24,221 nt of DNA from Nitriliruptorales bacterium (GTDB lineage Bacteria > Actinomycetota > Nitriliruptoria > Euzebyales > Egibacteraceae). The notes under the pieces were generated by a model. That model was given only the letters and a program-made list of their open reading frames with translations. It was not told the origin of the DNA and made no database searches. The stretch lies in assembly GCA_007133145.1 (NCBI GenBank), contig SLNF01000219.1, positions 1 through 24,221 of the forward strand, given 5' to 3'. The position numbers and the translations under genes are program-made. Below, piece by piece: positions 14,232 to 22,059 of the stretch; the first letter of the stretch is position 1, and each line of letters starts with the position of its first letter.

Positions 14232-14503
14232 GATTGCGGCTCCTTCTGGGGTGCTGACGCCCGGGCGGGTGGGACGCGGTCGATGCCCCCGGGATTGAAG
14301 GGATGGCACCGTGCGAGGCGTTTGACCGCGAGCCAGCCTCCCCGCAGGGCCCCGTGCCGGCCAAGCGCGACGTAGGCGTAGGACGAGCACGTCGGCGCGA
14401 AGCGGCACCGGGGCGGGCCGGGACGCGGTATCACCTGGTAGGCCCGGACGAGTGCCTGCATGAGACGGGCGACGGGGCCGACCCGGGCAACGGGCTCAGC
14501 CAC
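14228..14503 (-). CDS. yidD: Membrane protein insertion efficiency factor YidD
   Basis: A 91-residue small protein that assists YidC-dependent membrane insertion. It shows the family pattern CRFAPTCSSYAYVALGRHG, then GGWLAVKRLARCHPF and GGIDRVPP near the end. The GTG at 14503 overlaps the end of rnpA, giving translational coupling; ATG 14461 would give a 77-residue product closer to the family's usual length, and neither has a clear ribosome-binding site. The stop overlaps the yidC start by 4 nt. Position between rnpA and yidC is the standard one. Confidence 0.93.
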   Translation of the reverse strand: MAEPVARVGPVARLMQALVRAYQVIPRPGPPRCRFAPTCSSYAYVALGRHGALRGGWLAVKRLARCHPFNPGGIDRVPPARASAPQKEPQS

Positions 14504-14852
14504 GGTGCGGCCCGCCCCGCTTGGGCAACGGTCCCTCGATGCGCTCGACCTCGCTCCGCAACGCCGCGAACGGCGCGCTGACGCTGCTCGGGCGGGCCAC
14601 GAGGACGGCGTCCCGGCCACGCGGGGGGTTGGTCGCCGCTGCGGCCGCACGGAGGCGGCGCTTCGCACGATTGCGCGCGACCGCGGACCCGACACGCCGT
14701 CCGGCGACGACGGCGACGCGAGGCTCGCCGTCCCCGCGGTCGTCGAGGTGCACGTCGACGTGCTCACCATGCCATCGCTGTCGGCGACCGAGCACACGGC
14801 GGACCTCGCTGCTGCGCCGCAGTCGCTCCACGACCCGGGCCTCGGACCCCAC
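14496..14852 (-). CDS. rnpA: Ribonuclease P protein component
   Basis: A 118-residue basic protein that binds RNase P RNA and helps remove 5' leaders from tRNA precursors. It has the N-terminal RLRRSSEVRRVL (family RLrrs.eF), a central VAVVAGRRVGSAVARNRAKR holding the RNR-like signature (SAVARNRAKRRLR), and a basic, Pro-rich end. The GTG at 14852 lies 16 nt after the rpmH stop and matches the family start; in-frame codons further upstream fall inside rpmH. The ribosome-binding site is weak. The usual RnpA Phe in the N-terminal motif is Val here. Confidence 0.92.
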   Translation of the reverse strand: MGSEARVVERLRRSSEVRRVLGRRQRWHGEHVDVHLDDRGDGEPRVAVVAGRRVGSAVARNRAKRRLRAAAAATNPPRGRDAVLVARPSSVSAPFAALRSEVERIEGPLPKRGGPHRG

Positions 14853-14868
14853 CGTGCTCGCTCGCCGA

Positions 14869-15003
14869 TCAGACGGTGAGGCGCTTGCGGCCCTTGGCGC
14901 GCCGCCGGGCGATGGTGGCCCTGCCACCCCGCGTGCGCATGCGGGCGCGGAAGCCGTGCCGGCGGTGGCGGCGACGGTTCTTCGGCTGGTACGTGCGCTT
15001 CAT
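14869..15003 (-). CDS. rpmH: 50S ribosomal protein L34
   Basis: A 44-residue, extremely basic ribosomal protein. The sequence begins MKRTYQPKNRRRHRRHGFRA and ends RRRAKGRKRLTV, diagnostic of L34. The ATG at 15003 is the only sensible start. It is the first gene of the leftward block rpmH-rnpA-yidD-yidC-jag and diverges from dnaA across 539 bp; a predicted promoter lies about 200 bp upstream, so the leader is long. Confidence 0.98.
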   Translation of the reverse strand: MKRTYQPKNRRRHRRHGFRARMRTRGGRATIARRRAKGRKRLTV

Positions 15004-15202
15004 CGAGATGCTCGCAATCACGGCGGCAGCGGCCTGCCGCTCCGGTCGGGGATCGTCGGGGCGCGGGGCCTCGGGGTACCACCGGCGCGCCGGGCTTCCT
15101 CGTCCATCTCGGGGTGATCGGGATCCACGGTGGGGCGATCGAGAGGCAACAGCGCGCCCGGTACGCACCGCTGTCTGGCGGGGCTTGCCCGCGTCACGCG
15201 GG

Positions 15203-15231
15203 AGCCTACCCGGCCCGCGGCGTCGCCGCAA
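15203..15231 (-). promoter_or_regulatory. Predicted rpmH promoter
   Basis: On the - strand: TTGCGG (15231 to 15226), 17-nt spacer, TAGGCT (15208 to 15203). It points to rpmH, with transcription starting near 15196 and a leader of about 190 nt. Confidence 0.5.
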
Positions 15232-15278
15232 GGCTCCCGTCGCCGATCCGCACCGCCCAAGAGGCATGTGCACACCGC

Positions 15279-15308
15279 TTGCACCGCTCGCTGGCGACTC
15301 CCTATACT
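15279..15308 (+). promoter_or_regulatory. Predicted dnaA promoter
   Basis: TTGCAC (15279-15284), 18-nt spacer, TATACT (15303-15308): the best housekeeping-type promoter in the window and one of very few TATA-like hexamers here. It points to dnaA; transcription would start near 15315. Confidence 0.6.
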
Positions 15309-15480
15309 CGCCCCCCTGCCGCGCTCGCATGGAAGGGCCGCCTCGAGGGTCCGGGCGATCGTCGGCGACAGCCCCGGGTCGAGCCGCTTCCCTGGTGCCA
15401 ACGGACGTCAATGCCGCCGGCCACCTGCACCCCGGTCCACCGGAGCGACAGTGCAGCATCGCACAAGGGGATCCACAGTG

Positions 15481-15489
15481 TGTGGACAA
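15481..15489 (-). promoter_or_regulatory. Perfect DnaA box upstream of dnaA
   Basis: TGTGGACAA is the exact complement of the actinobacterial DnaA box TTGTCCACA. A degenerate copy, TGTGGACGC, follows at 15493-15501 in the same orientation, 12 bp apart. Confidence 0.75.
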
Positions 15490-15542
15490 CGCTGTGGACG
15501 CCACGGGCGGTGCCACCACCGTCGTGACGAGAGGACGATTGC

Positions 15543-16949
15543 GTGTACGACACCGGTGCCCTCGACCTCGACGACATCTGGCGAGAGGCCCTCGTCGAGT
15601 TGCAGACCCAACTCACCGGCGCCGCGCAGCGCACCTGGCTCGACGAGACCCGGGCCGTCGGCTTCAGCGACGACACCGTCGTCCTCGCGACCCCGCACAC
15701 CTTCGCCCGTGAGCAACTCGACTCCCGCTACCACGGCGCACTGCGCGAGGCGTTGAGCCGGGCCGCCGGCCGTGAGCTCCGCCTCGTCATCACCGTGCGA
15801 CCGGAGGCCGCCGCGAGCCCGGACAACGCCGCAGCCGAGGAAGCCGCTGCCGAGGCCGCGCCGCGGCGCGACTACGCCCCCGAGTCCTTCCCCAGCCCGA
15901 CCGACCGGGGCAGCGTCCTCAACGACAAGTACACCTTCGACAACTTCGTCATCGGTGCGAGCAACCGCTTCGCGCACGCGGCGGCCTTCGCCGTCGCCGA
16001 GGCTCCGGCCAAGGCCTACAACCCGCTCTTCGTCTACGGCGGGGCGGGGCTCGGCAAGACCCACCTGCTGCAAGCGGTGGGCCACTACACCACGAGCCTC
16101 TACCCCCAACTGCGCGTGCGCTACGTCACCTCCGAGCAGTTCACCAACGAGTTCATCGACGCGATCTCCAACGGCCGGCAGATGCCGTTCCAGCGGCGCT
16201 ACCGCGACGTCGACATCCTGCTCATCGACGACATCCAGTTCCTCGCGACGAAGGAGCGCACCCAGGAGGAGTTCTTCCACACCTTCAACGCGCTGCACAA
16301 CGCCGAGAAGCAGATCGTCATCTCCTCGGACCGGCCGCCCAAGCAGATGGGCCAACTCGAGGAGCGGCTGCGCACCCGCTTCGAATGGGGGCTCATCGTC
16401 GACGTCCAGCCGCCCGACCTCGAGACGCGCCTCGCGATCCTCCGCAAGAAGTCCGCCCACGAGCGGCTCGACGTGCCGGACAACGTGCTCGAGCTCATCG
16501 CGAGCCGCATCTCGTCGAACATCCGCGAGCTCGAGGGCGCCCTCATCCGGGTCACGGCCTTCGCGAGCATCCAGGGCAGCGACGCGAGCCTCCAGCTCGC
16601 GCAGATGGTCCTCAAGGACCTCTTCCCCGACGCCGGGAGCTCGCAGATCTCGGTGAGCCACATCATGAGCGAGACCGCGACGTACTTCGGGATCACCATC
16701 GACGACCTCTGCTCGACGAGTCGCACGCGACAACTCGTCAACGCCCGACAGATCGCGATGTACCTCACCCGCGAGCTCACCGAGCTCTCGCTGCCGAAGA
16801 TCGGCCAGGCCTTCGGCGGGCGCGACCACACGACGGTCATCCACGCAAACAACAAGATCTCCGACCTCATGAAGGAGCGTCCCGCGATCTACGAGCAGAT
16901 CCAGGAGCTCACGAGTCGGGTCAAGAGCGCGGCGCGGCAGGCGGGCTGA
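15543..16949 (+). CDS. dnaA: Chromosomal replication initiator DnaA
   Basis: A 468-residue AAA+ initiator that binds DnaA boxes and melts the origin. Domain I covers about 1-85 (WREALVELQTQL, TWLDETRAVGF); a short acidic domain II follows; the ATPase core starts at YTFDNFVIG (130-138) with Walker A GGAGLGKTH (166-174), Walker B LLIDD (226-230) and RLRTRFEWGL (sensor/arginine-finger region); the C-terminal DNA-binding domain carries the signature GGRDHTTVIHA. Domain II is much shorter than in Streptomyces. GTG 15543 has GAGGA 7 nt upstream. It diverges from rpmH and is followed by the putative origin region. Confidence 0.98.
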   Translation: MYDTGALDLDDIWREALVELQTQLTGAAQRTWLDETRAVGFSDDTVVLATPHTFAREQLDSRYHGALREALSRAAGRELRLVITVRPEAAASPDNAAAEEAAAEAAPRRDYAPESFPSPTDRGSVLNDKYTFDNFVIGASNRFAHAAAFAVAEAPAKAYNPLFVYGGAGLGKTHLLQAVGHYTTSLYPQLRVRYVTSEQFTNEFIDAISNGRQMPFQRRYRDVDILLIDDIQFLATKERTQEEFFHTFNALHNAEKQIVISSDRPPKQMGQLEERLRTRFEWGLIVDVQPPDLETRLAILRKKSAHERLDVPDNVLELIASRISSNIRELEGALIRVTAFASIQGSDASLQLAQMVLKDLFPDAGSSQISVSHIMSETATYFGITIDDLCSTSRTRQLVNARQIAMYLTRELTELSLPKIGQAFGGRDHTTVIHANNKISDLMKERPAIYEQIQELTSRVKSAARQAG

Positions 16950-17130
16950 GGGTGTGGACGAGCGGTGGGCGAGACGTGGAGGCACCGTGGACGAGCGGGC
17001 CGTTGTGCACGTCGACGGCGGATCACGCCGGTGTCATGGGAACTCGACCCCCCGCCGTCAACAGCGCGCGCACACGCGGCTCCACCACTGGCCCACAGCG
17101 GCATCAGCCGTTGACCTGCGACAACGATCC

Positions 17131-17139
17131 TCGTCCACA
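17131..17139 (+). promoter_or_regulatory. DnaA-box-like site near dnaN promoter
   Basis: TCGTCCACA has one mismatch to TTGTCCACA and sits just before the TAGCCT hexamer at 17144-17149, so DnaA binding here could affect both origin firing and dnaN transcription. Confidence 0.6.
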
Positions 17140-17143
17140 GGGG

Positions 17144-17149
17144 TAGCCT
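17144..17149 (+). promoter_or_regulatory. Possible -10 element TAGCCT for dnaN
   Basis: TAGCCT fits TANNNT, and the same hexamer precedes gyrB. Transcription would start near 17156, about 85 nt before dnaN. The -35 is not clear (GACAAC at 18-nt spacing). Confidence 0.4.
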
Positions 17150-17240
17150 GCCCCTACGACGACCACGAGTTTGACAAGAACAACAGCCCTTTCACGACGG
17201 GGCGCCCACGATCGGTGGACAGACCACTGGGGAGGACCCG

Positions 17241-18362
17241 ATGAAGTTCCGAGCTGAGCGAGGCGAGTTCGCCGACGCCGCGAGCTGGTCCCTGCGCACC
17301 ATCGGCGCCCGTGCGACCCTGCCCGCGCTCTCCGGGGTCCTCCTCGAGGTGAGCGAGGATCGGCTCACGCTGGCCTCCACCGACCTCGAGGTCTCCAGCG
17401 AGCTCTCGATCCCCGTCCAGGCGGAGCGCGACGGCAAGGCCCTCGTGCCCGGCCGGCTGCTCGGCGACGTCGTGCGGAGCCTGCCTCCGGCAGCGGTCCA
17501 CGCCGAGGTCGTCGACGACCGTCTGCACCTCGAGTGCGGACGCGCGAAGTTCGATCTCCGCACCATGCCGACCGAGGACTACCCACCGCTGCCCGAGCCC
17601 GACCCCGACGCCGGCACGGCGGTGATGAAGGCGCCGACGTTCTCCTCCCTCGTCGCCCAGGTCGGCCGCGCTGCGAGCGGCGATGACGCGCGGCCGGTGC
17701 TCACCGGGGTGCACCTCGAGGCCTCGCCCGCCGGCCTCACGGCCGCGGCGACGGACTCCTACCGCCTCGCGGTACGCAGTCTGCCTTGGGAGGAGCAGGT
17801 CGAAGGCACGGTGCTGCTGCCACGCCGTGCCCTCGAGGAGGCGCGGAGGGTGGCCGACAGCCTTGGCGGGGACGTGCGTCTCGTCCTCGAGGAGCATCAG
17901 GTCACCCTCCTGGTCGGCGAGCGCCGGCTCACGACCCGCCTCATCGAGGGACGCTTCCCCGACTTCCGTCAGCTCGTGCCCACCGGTTGGGACCGGCGCC
18001 TCAGCATCGAGCGCGTGGCCCTCGCCGAGGTCGTCCGCCGTGTCGCCGTCGTCGGCGAGGCGAACACGACCTCCACGCCCGTCACCCTCGAGCTCACCGA
18101 GGACGCCGTCCGGGTGACCGCCGGGAGTGGGGAGGTCGGCGAGGCCGATGAGACGCTGCCGGGGGTCCTCGAGGGGGAGCCGCTGCAGATCTCCTTCAAT
18201 CCGCGCTACCTCAGCGACGGGCTCGATGCCGTCGCCAGCGACGAGGTGCACCTCGAGTTCCGCGACGAGCTGAAGCCCGCCGTCGTGCGCCCGGCGCCGG
18301 TCGAAGGCGGGGAGGATCTCGACGGCGACTTCCTCTACCTCCTCATGCCCGTCCGCGTGTAG
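17241..18362 (+). CDS. dnaN: DNA polymerase III beta subunit (sliding clamp)
   Basis: A 373-residue sliding clamp that tethers DNA polymerase III to DNA. It shows the three-domain pattern: N-terminal MKFRAERGEFADAASW with LPALSGVLLEV, the central TDSYRLAVR preceded by RPVLTGVHLEA, and the conserved C-terminus ending in DFLYLLMPVRV (family YxxMPxR). ATG 17241 has GGAGG 5 nt upstream. The length is normal for actinobacteria. The recF start follows the stop by 4 nt, so dnaN, recF and the DUF721 gene probably form one transcript. Confidence 0.97.
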   Translation: MKFRAERGEFADAASWSLRTIGARATLPALSGVLLEVSEDRLTLASTDLEVSSELSIPVQAERDGKALVPGRLLGDVVRSLPPAAVHAEVVDDRLHLECGRAKFDLRTMPTEDYPPLPEPDPDAGTAVMKAPTFSSLVAQVGRAASGDDARPVLTGVHLEASPAGLTAAATDSYRLAVRSLPWEEQVEGTVLLPRRALEEARRVADSLGGDVRLVLEEHQVTLLVGERRLTTRLIEGRFPDFRQLVPTGWDRRLSIERVALAEVVRRVAVVGEANTTSTPVTLELTEDAVRVTAGSGEVGEADETLPGVLEGEPLQISFNPRYLSDGLDAVASDEVHLEFRDELKPAVVRPAPVEGGEDLDGDFLYLLMPVRV

Positions 18363-18366
18363 GTCG

Positions 18367-19530
18367 GTGCACCTCGAGTCGCTCTCGGTCGTCGACTGGC
18401 GCAGCTACGCCAGCACCGACGTCGTGCTCGGTCCCGGGGTGCGCGTGTTCGTCGGCCCGAACGCCCAAGGCAAGACCAACCTCCTCGAGGCCGTGCACTA
18501 CCTCGCGACCGGAGCGAGCCACCGGGTGGCCAGCGACGCCCCGCTCGTGCGGGCGGGAACCCCGGCGGCGGTCCTGCGCGCCCGGGCCCGCATCGGCGAG
18601 GACGCCCGCCGGGCGACGGTCGAGATCGAGGTCCGTCCCGGTGGGCGCAGTCGGGCACAGCTCAACGGCCAGCCCCAACGGCGCGTCGCCGACGCGGTCG
18701 GGGTCGTCCGTGCCGTGCTCTTCGCCCCCGAGGACCTCGCGCTCGTGCGCGGCGACCCCTCGGACCGTCGGCGCTTCCTCGACGGTCTGCTCGCGCAGCG
18801 ACGTCCCGCCTACGCGGCCGCCCGGGGGGAGTACGAGCGCGTCCTGCGCCAGCGCAACCAACTGCTCAAGGACGCGCGTCGCCGCGGGGGGCGGGTCGAC
18901 GCGACCTTCGCCGACTGGAGCGAGGCGTTGGCCCGCAGCGGCGCGACGCTGCTCGCCGCGCGCATCGCCGTCGTCCACGCCCTCGCCGGGCCGGCCGCCG
19001 AGGCCTACCGCGAGCTGCTCGCGGGACCCTCCGGCCCGGAGGCCGCCGACCAGGTGCGCCTCGCCTACGAGAGCTCCACGGGCAGGCGCATCCCCGCCGA
19101 GTGCGGGACGGGCATGCCCGATCCCGCGGTGCTCGTCGAGGAGCTGCGCGCAGCCCTCGCCGAGCGCGTCGGCGAGGAGATCGAGCGCGGCGTCACCCTC
19201 GTCGGGCCGCACCGCGACGAGCTCGCGCTCGCCATCGGCGAGTTGCCCGCCCGGGGCTACGCGAGTCACGGCGAGTGCTGGTCACTCGCGCTCGCGCTGC
19301 GGCTCGCCAGCCGTGAGGTCCTCCGCGAGGTGGGCGACGAGCCCATCGTCGTCCTCGACGACGTCTTCGCCGAGCTCGACGCGACGCGGCGCGCGCGTCT
19401 CGCCGAACGCTGCCGGGGCTTCGAGCAGGTCCTCATCAGCGCCGCGGTCGACGGCGACGTGCCCCTCGACGGGGTCCGCTACCGTGTGCGCGCCGGGACG
19501 GTCATCCCCCTGGCCGAGGAGGTCGCGTGA
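18367..19530 (+). CDS. recF: DNA replication and repair protein RecF
   Basis: A 387-residue SMC-like ATPase that, with RecO and RecR, loads RecA at single-strand gaps. It has N-terminal LESLSVVDWRSYASTDV, Walker A GPNAQGKTN (30-38), LFAPEDLALVRGDPSDRRRF, the signature motif YASHGECWSLALALRLAS (actinobacterial form) and Walker B IVVLDDVFAELD with the D-loop. GTG 18367 starts 4 nt after the dnaN stop; there is no good ribosome-binding site, so it depends on coupling. The stop overlaps the DUF721 start (GTGA). No gnd-like gene lies between dnaN and recF, unlike some Streptomyces. Confidence 0.97.
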   Translation: MHLESLSVVDWRSYASTDVVLGPGVRVFVGPNAQGKTNLLEAVHYLATGASHRVASDAPLVRAGTPAAVLRARARIGEDARRATVEIEVRPGGRSRAQLNGQPQRRVADAVGVVRAVLFAPEDLALVRGDPSDRRRFLDGLLAQRRPAYAAARGEYERVLRQRNQLLKDARRRGGRVDATFADWSEALARSGATLLAARIAVVHALAGPAAEAYRELLAGPSGPEAADQVRLAYESSTGRRIPAECGTGMPDPAVLVEELRAALAERVGEEIERGVTLVGPHRDELALAIGELPARGYASHGECWSLALALRLASREVLREVGDEPIVVLDDVFAELDATRRARLAERCRGFEQVLISAAVDGDVPLDGVRYRVRAGTVIPLAEEVA

Positions 19531-19919
19531 CCCGTCAGCGCAAGGGCTCCGACCCACTCGGGGCTGATCGCGATCCCGACCTTCCGAGCCGGGTGGGGGC
19601 GCCCGCACCCGTTGGCGAGGCGCTCGCCGGCCTGCGCGACGCCCGCGGCTGGACACGCCGCCTCGACGGGGCGCGCGTCCACCAGGTGTGGGAGCAGGCG
19701 GTGGGCGCCGAGGTCGCCGCCCGGGTGCGTCCCATCCGCCTCCACGGGGGGGTCCTCGTCGTCGAGGCCACGTCGGCCGCGTGGGCCACCCAGGTGCGCT
19801 ACCTCGCCCCGCAGCTCATCGCCGGCGTCAACGCCGCGCTCGGTGAGGGCATGGTCGAACGGCTCACCGTGCAGACCGGGTCGACGACCCCGGGAGGAGG
19901 GTCGCGACGCCGGCGCTGA
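19527..19919 (+). CDS. DUF721/DciA-like protein
   Basis: A 130-residue protein in the conserved recF-gyrB slot. The family (DUF721) includes DciA, which assists loading of the replicative helicase DnaB in bacteria lacking DnaC. The core is seen at about 30-115: VGEALAGLRDARGW, VWEQAVGAEVAARVRP, GGVLVVEATSAAWATQVRYL and LIAGVNAALGEGMVERLTV. The N-terminus is polar and the C-terminus is a Gly/Arg tail. The GTG at 19527 overlaps the recF stop and has GAGGAGG 4 nt upstream. A helicase-loading role is known for the family but not shown for this branch. Confidence 0.88.
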   Translation: MTRQRKGSDPLGADRDPDLPSRVGAPAPVGEALAGLRDARGWTRRLDGARVHQVWEQAVGAEVAARVRPIRLHGGVLVVEATSAAWATQVRYLAPQLIAGVNAALGEGMVERLTVQTGSTTPGGGSRRRR

Positions 19920-19969
19920 GGCGGCCCTCGGAGCCTGTGGGCGACCGGGGTCGGAGAGGGTCGCTGTGG

Positions 19970-19975
19970 TAGCCT
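19970..19975 (+). promoter_or_regulatory. Possible -10 element TAGCCT for gyrB
   Basis: TAGCCT lies in the 151-bp gap between the DUF721 gene and gyrB and is the same hexamer as before dnaN. Transcription would start near 19982. No clear -35 is seen. Confidence 0.4.
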
Positions 19976-20070
19976 CAGGGGTACCGCACGAGGTCGTCGC
20001 CTCGTCTCCCCTGCCCTCCATGACGACGCATGGTGAGCGGGGGATCCACCGGCACGTTGAGGGCCCGCTG

Positions 20071-22059
20071 TTGACGACGAGCGAGTACGCAGCCAAGGAC
20101 ATCACCGTCCTCGAGGGACTCGAGGCGGTGCGCAAGCGCCCGGGGATGTACATCGGATCGACGGGCGCGCGTGGCCTGCACCACCTGCTCTACGAGGTCG
20201 TCGACAACGCCGTCGACGAGGCGATGGCCGGGCGCTGCCGCCGCATCGACGTCACCCTGCTCGCCGACGGCGGGGTGCGCGTCGTCGACGACGGCCGCGG
20301 CATCCCCGTCGACGAGCACCCCGGCCTCAAGCGCTCGGCCCTCGAGGTCGTCCTCACCGTGCTGCACGCCGGCGGCAAGTTCGACGGCAAGTCCTACGCG
20401 GTCTCCGGGGGGCTGCACGGGGTCGGCGTCTCCGTCGTCAACGCGCTGTCGAGTCGACTCATCGCCGAGGTCCGACGGGACGGGCGCCTCTGGCGGCAGA
20501 CCTTCGTGCGGGGGATCCCCACCGGACCCGTCGCCGATCTCGGGCCGGTCCCCGAGGCCGTGGGGGAGCACTCCCCGTCGACCGGGACGATGATCACCTT
20601 CTGGCCCGACGAGCAGGTCTTCGAGACCCGGGACTTCAACTGGGACACGCTCACGACGCGGTTCCGCGAGACGGCCTTCCTCACCGGTGGTCTCGAGATC
20701 ACGCTCACCGACGAGCGCGTCGAGCCGGGGGCCGACCCCCGCACCGCGGCGTTCCGCTACGACGGCGGACTGCGCGACTTCGTCCGGCACCTCAACGAGG
20801 GACGCGAGACGCTCCACGAGGGGATCGTCCACTTCGCGGCCTCGGAGTCCGACAACGGTGCCCCCCACGAGGTGGAGATCGCTCTGCAGTGGAACGCGAG
20901 CTACCACGATTCGATCCACACCTTCGCGAACACCATCAACACCCACGAGGGCGGCACCCACGAGGAGGGCTTCAAGAAGGCCCTCACCACCGTGGTCAAC
21001 CGCGTCGCCCGGGACGCCGGCCAGATCGGCGGCAAGTCCAAGGAGCGCGACCTCACCCTCGCCGGGGAGGACATCCGCGAGGGCCTCACCGCGATCGTCT
21101 CGGTGAAGCTGCCGGATCCGCAGTTCGAGGGTCAGACGAAGACGAAGCTCGGCAACACCGAGATCCGCAGCTTCGTCGAGCGCACCTGCCACGAGCAGCT
21201 GCGCACCTGGTTCGAGGAGCATCCCGCCGAGGCCCGGGTCATCGTCGCCAAGGCGATCCAGGGTGCGCGCGCCAGGCTCGCCGCACGCCAGGCCCGTGAG
21301 CTCACCCGGCGCAAGGGCTTCCTCGACGCCGGGGCGCTGCCGGGCAAGCTCGCCGACTGCCAGTCGAAGGATCCTGCCGAGTCCGAGCTGTTCGTCGTCG
21401 AGGGCGACAGCGCCGGGGGCTCGTCGAAGATGGCCCGCGACCGTGCGACGCAGGCGATCCTGCCGATCCGCGGCAAGATCCTCAACGTGGAGAAGGCCCG
21501 GCTCGGCAAGATCCTCGAGAACAAGGAGATCCAGGCGCTCATCACCGCGATCGGCACGGGCATCGGCGAGGAGTTCGACCTCGCGAAGGCGCGCTACCAC
21601 AAGGTCGTCATGCTCATGGACGCCGACGTCGACGGGGCGCACATCCGCACCCTCGTGCTCACGTTCCTCTTCCGGCACATGAAGGAGCTCATCGACGCCG
21701 GGTACGTCTACATCGCGCAGCCACCGCTCTACCAGATCCAGCCCGCAGGGGCGAAGCAGAAGGACAAGATCACCTACGCCTTCAGCGACGCCGAGCGCGA
21801 CCGCATCGTCGCGGAGCTGCGGTCGCGCGACCCGGGCAAGAAGCTCCACATCGGACGCTTCAAAGGTCTCGGGGAGATGGACGACGAGCAGCTGTGGGAG
21901 ACCACGATGGATCCCGCCCGTCGGGTCATGCTCCAGGTGGGGCTGCAGGACGCCGCCGCGGCCGACAAGCTCTTCTCGACGCTCATGGGCGACGATGTCG
22001 AGGCGCGGCGCGACTTCATCGTGCACAACGCCAAAGACGTGCGGTTCCTCGACGTCTGA
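20071..22059 (+). CDS. gyrB: DNA gyrase subunit B
   Basis: The ATPase subunit of gyrase, which introduces negative supercoils with GyrA. It has ITVLEGLEAVRKRPGMYIG at the start, the GHKL motifs EVVDNAVDEA, DDGRGIPVD and GGLHGVGVSVVNALS, the Toprim motifs EGDSAGG and DADVDGAHIRTL, and the C-terminal IGRFKGLGEM. The TTG at 20071 gives 662 residues starting TTSEYAAKD, as in relatives, and has GAGGG 8 nt upstream. ATG 20020 would add 17 residues but is preceded by a pyrimidine-rich stretch with no ribosome-binding site; it cannot be excluded. The stop overlaps the start of the next gene by one base (TGATG). Confidence 0.96.
   Translation: MTTSEYAAKDITVLEGLEAVRKRPGMYIGSTGARGLHHLLYEVVDNAVDEAMAGRCRRIDVTLLADGGVRVVDDGRGIPVDEHPGLKRSALEVVLTVLHAGGKFDGKSYAVSGGLHGVGVSVVNALSSRLIAEVRRDGRLWRQTFVRGIPTGPVADLGPVPEAVGEHSPSTGTMITFWPDEQVFETRDFNWDTLTTRFRETAFLTGGLEITLTDERVEPGADPRTAAFRYDGGLRDFVRHLNEGRETLHEGIVHFAASESDNGAPHEVEIALQWNASYHDSIHTFANTINTHEGGTHEEGFKKALTTVVNRVARDAGQIGGKSKERDLTLAGEDIREGLTAIVSVKLPDPQFEGQTKTKLGNTEIRSFVERTCHEQLRTWFEEHPAEARVIVAKAIQGARARLAARQARELTRRKGFLDAGALPGKLADCQSKDPAESELFVVEGDSAGGSSKMARDRATQAILPIRGKILNVEKARLGKILENKEIQALITAIGTGIGEEFDLAKARYHKVVMLMDADVDGAHIRTLVLTFLFRHMKELIDAGYVYIAQPPLYQIQPAGAKQKDKITYAFSDAERDRIVAELRSRDPGKKLHIGRFKGLGEMDDEQLWETTMDPARRVMLQVGLQDAAAADKLFSTLMGDDVEARRDFIVHNAKDVRFLDV

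Larger units (their letters stand above)
15004..15542. other. rpmH-dnaA divergent intergenic region (539 bp)
   Basis: No gene is visible. It holds outward-facing promoters for rpmH (15203-15231) and dnaA (15279-15308) and a perfect DnaA box at 15481-15489 close to dnaA, with one degenerate copy at 15493-15501. The dnaA leader is therefore about 230 nt and contains the box, consistent with DnaA autoregulation. It may form part of a bipartite oriC with the dnaA-dnaN gap. Confidence 0.6.
16950..17240. other. dnaA-dnaN intergenic region, candidate oriC
   Basis: This 291-bp gap is where actinobacterial origins usually lie. DnaA-box-like sites (consensus TTGTCCACA): TGTGGACGA 16953-16961 (one mismatch), CGTGGACGA 16986-16994 (two), TTGTGCACG 17003-17011 (two), TCGTCCACA 17131-17139 (one), GGTGGACAG 17214-17222 (two). 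Between the last two, 17167-17193 is about 55% A+T against roughly 27% generally, a possible unwinding element. The region also carries the dnaN promoter and ribosome-binding site. Confidence 0.65.

Noticed and set aside
15408..16985. 525-codon open frame on the - strand opposite dnaA
   Set aside because: dnaA is unambiguous; the antisense frame lacks any motif and ends in Arg-rich low complexity.
19975..22026. 683-codon open frame on the - strand opposite gyrB
   Set aside because: gyrB is beyond doubt, and the antisense product is compositionally biased with no family features.
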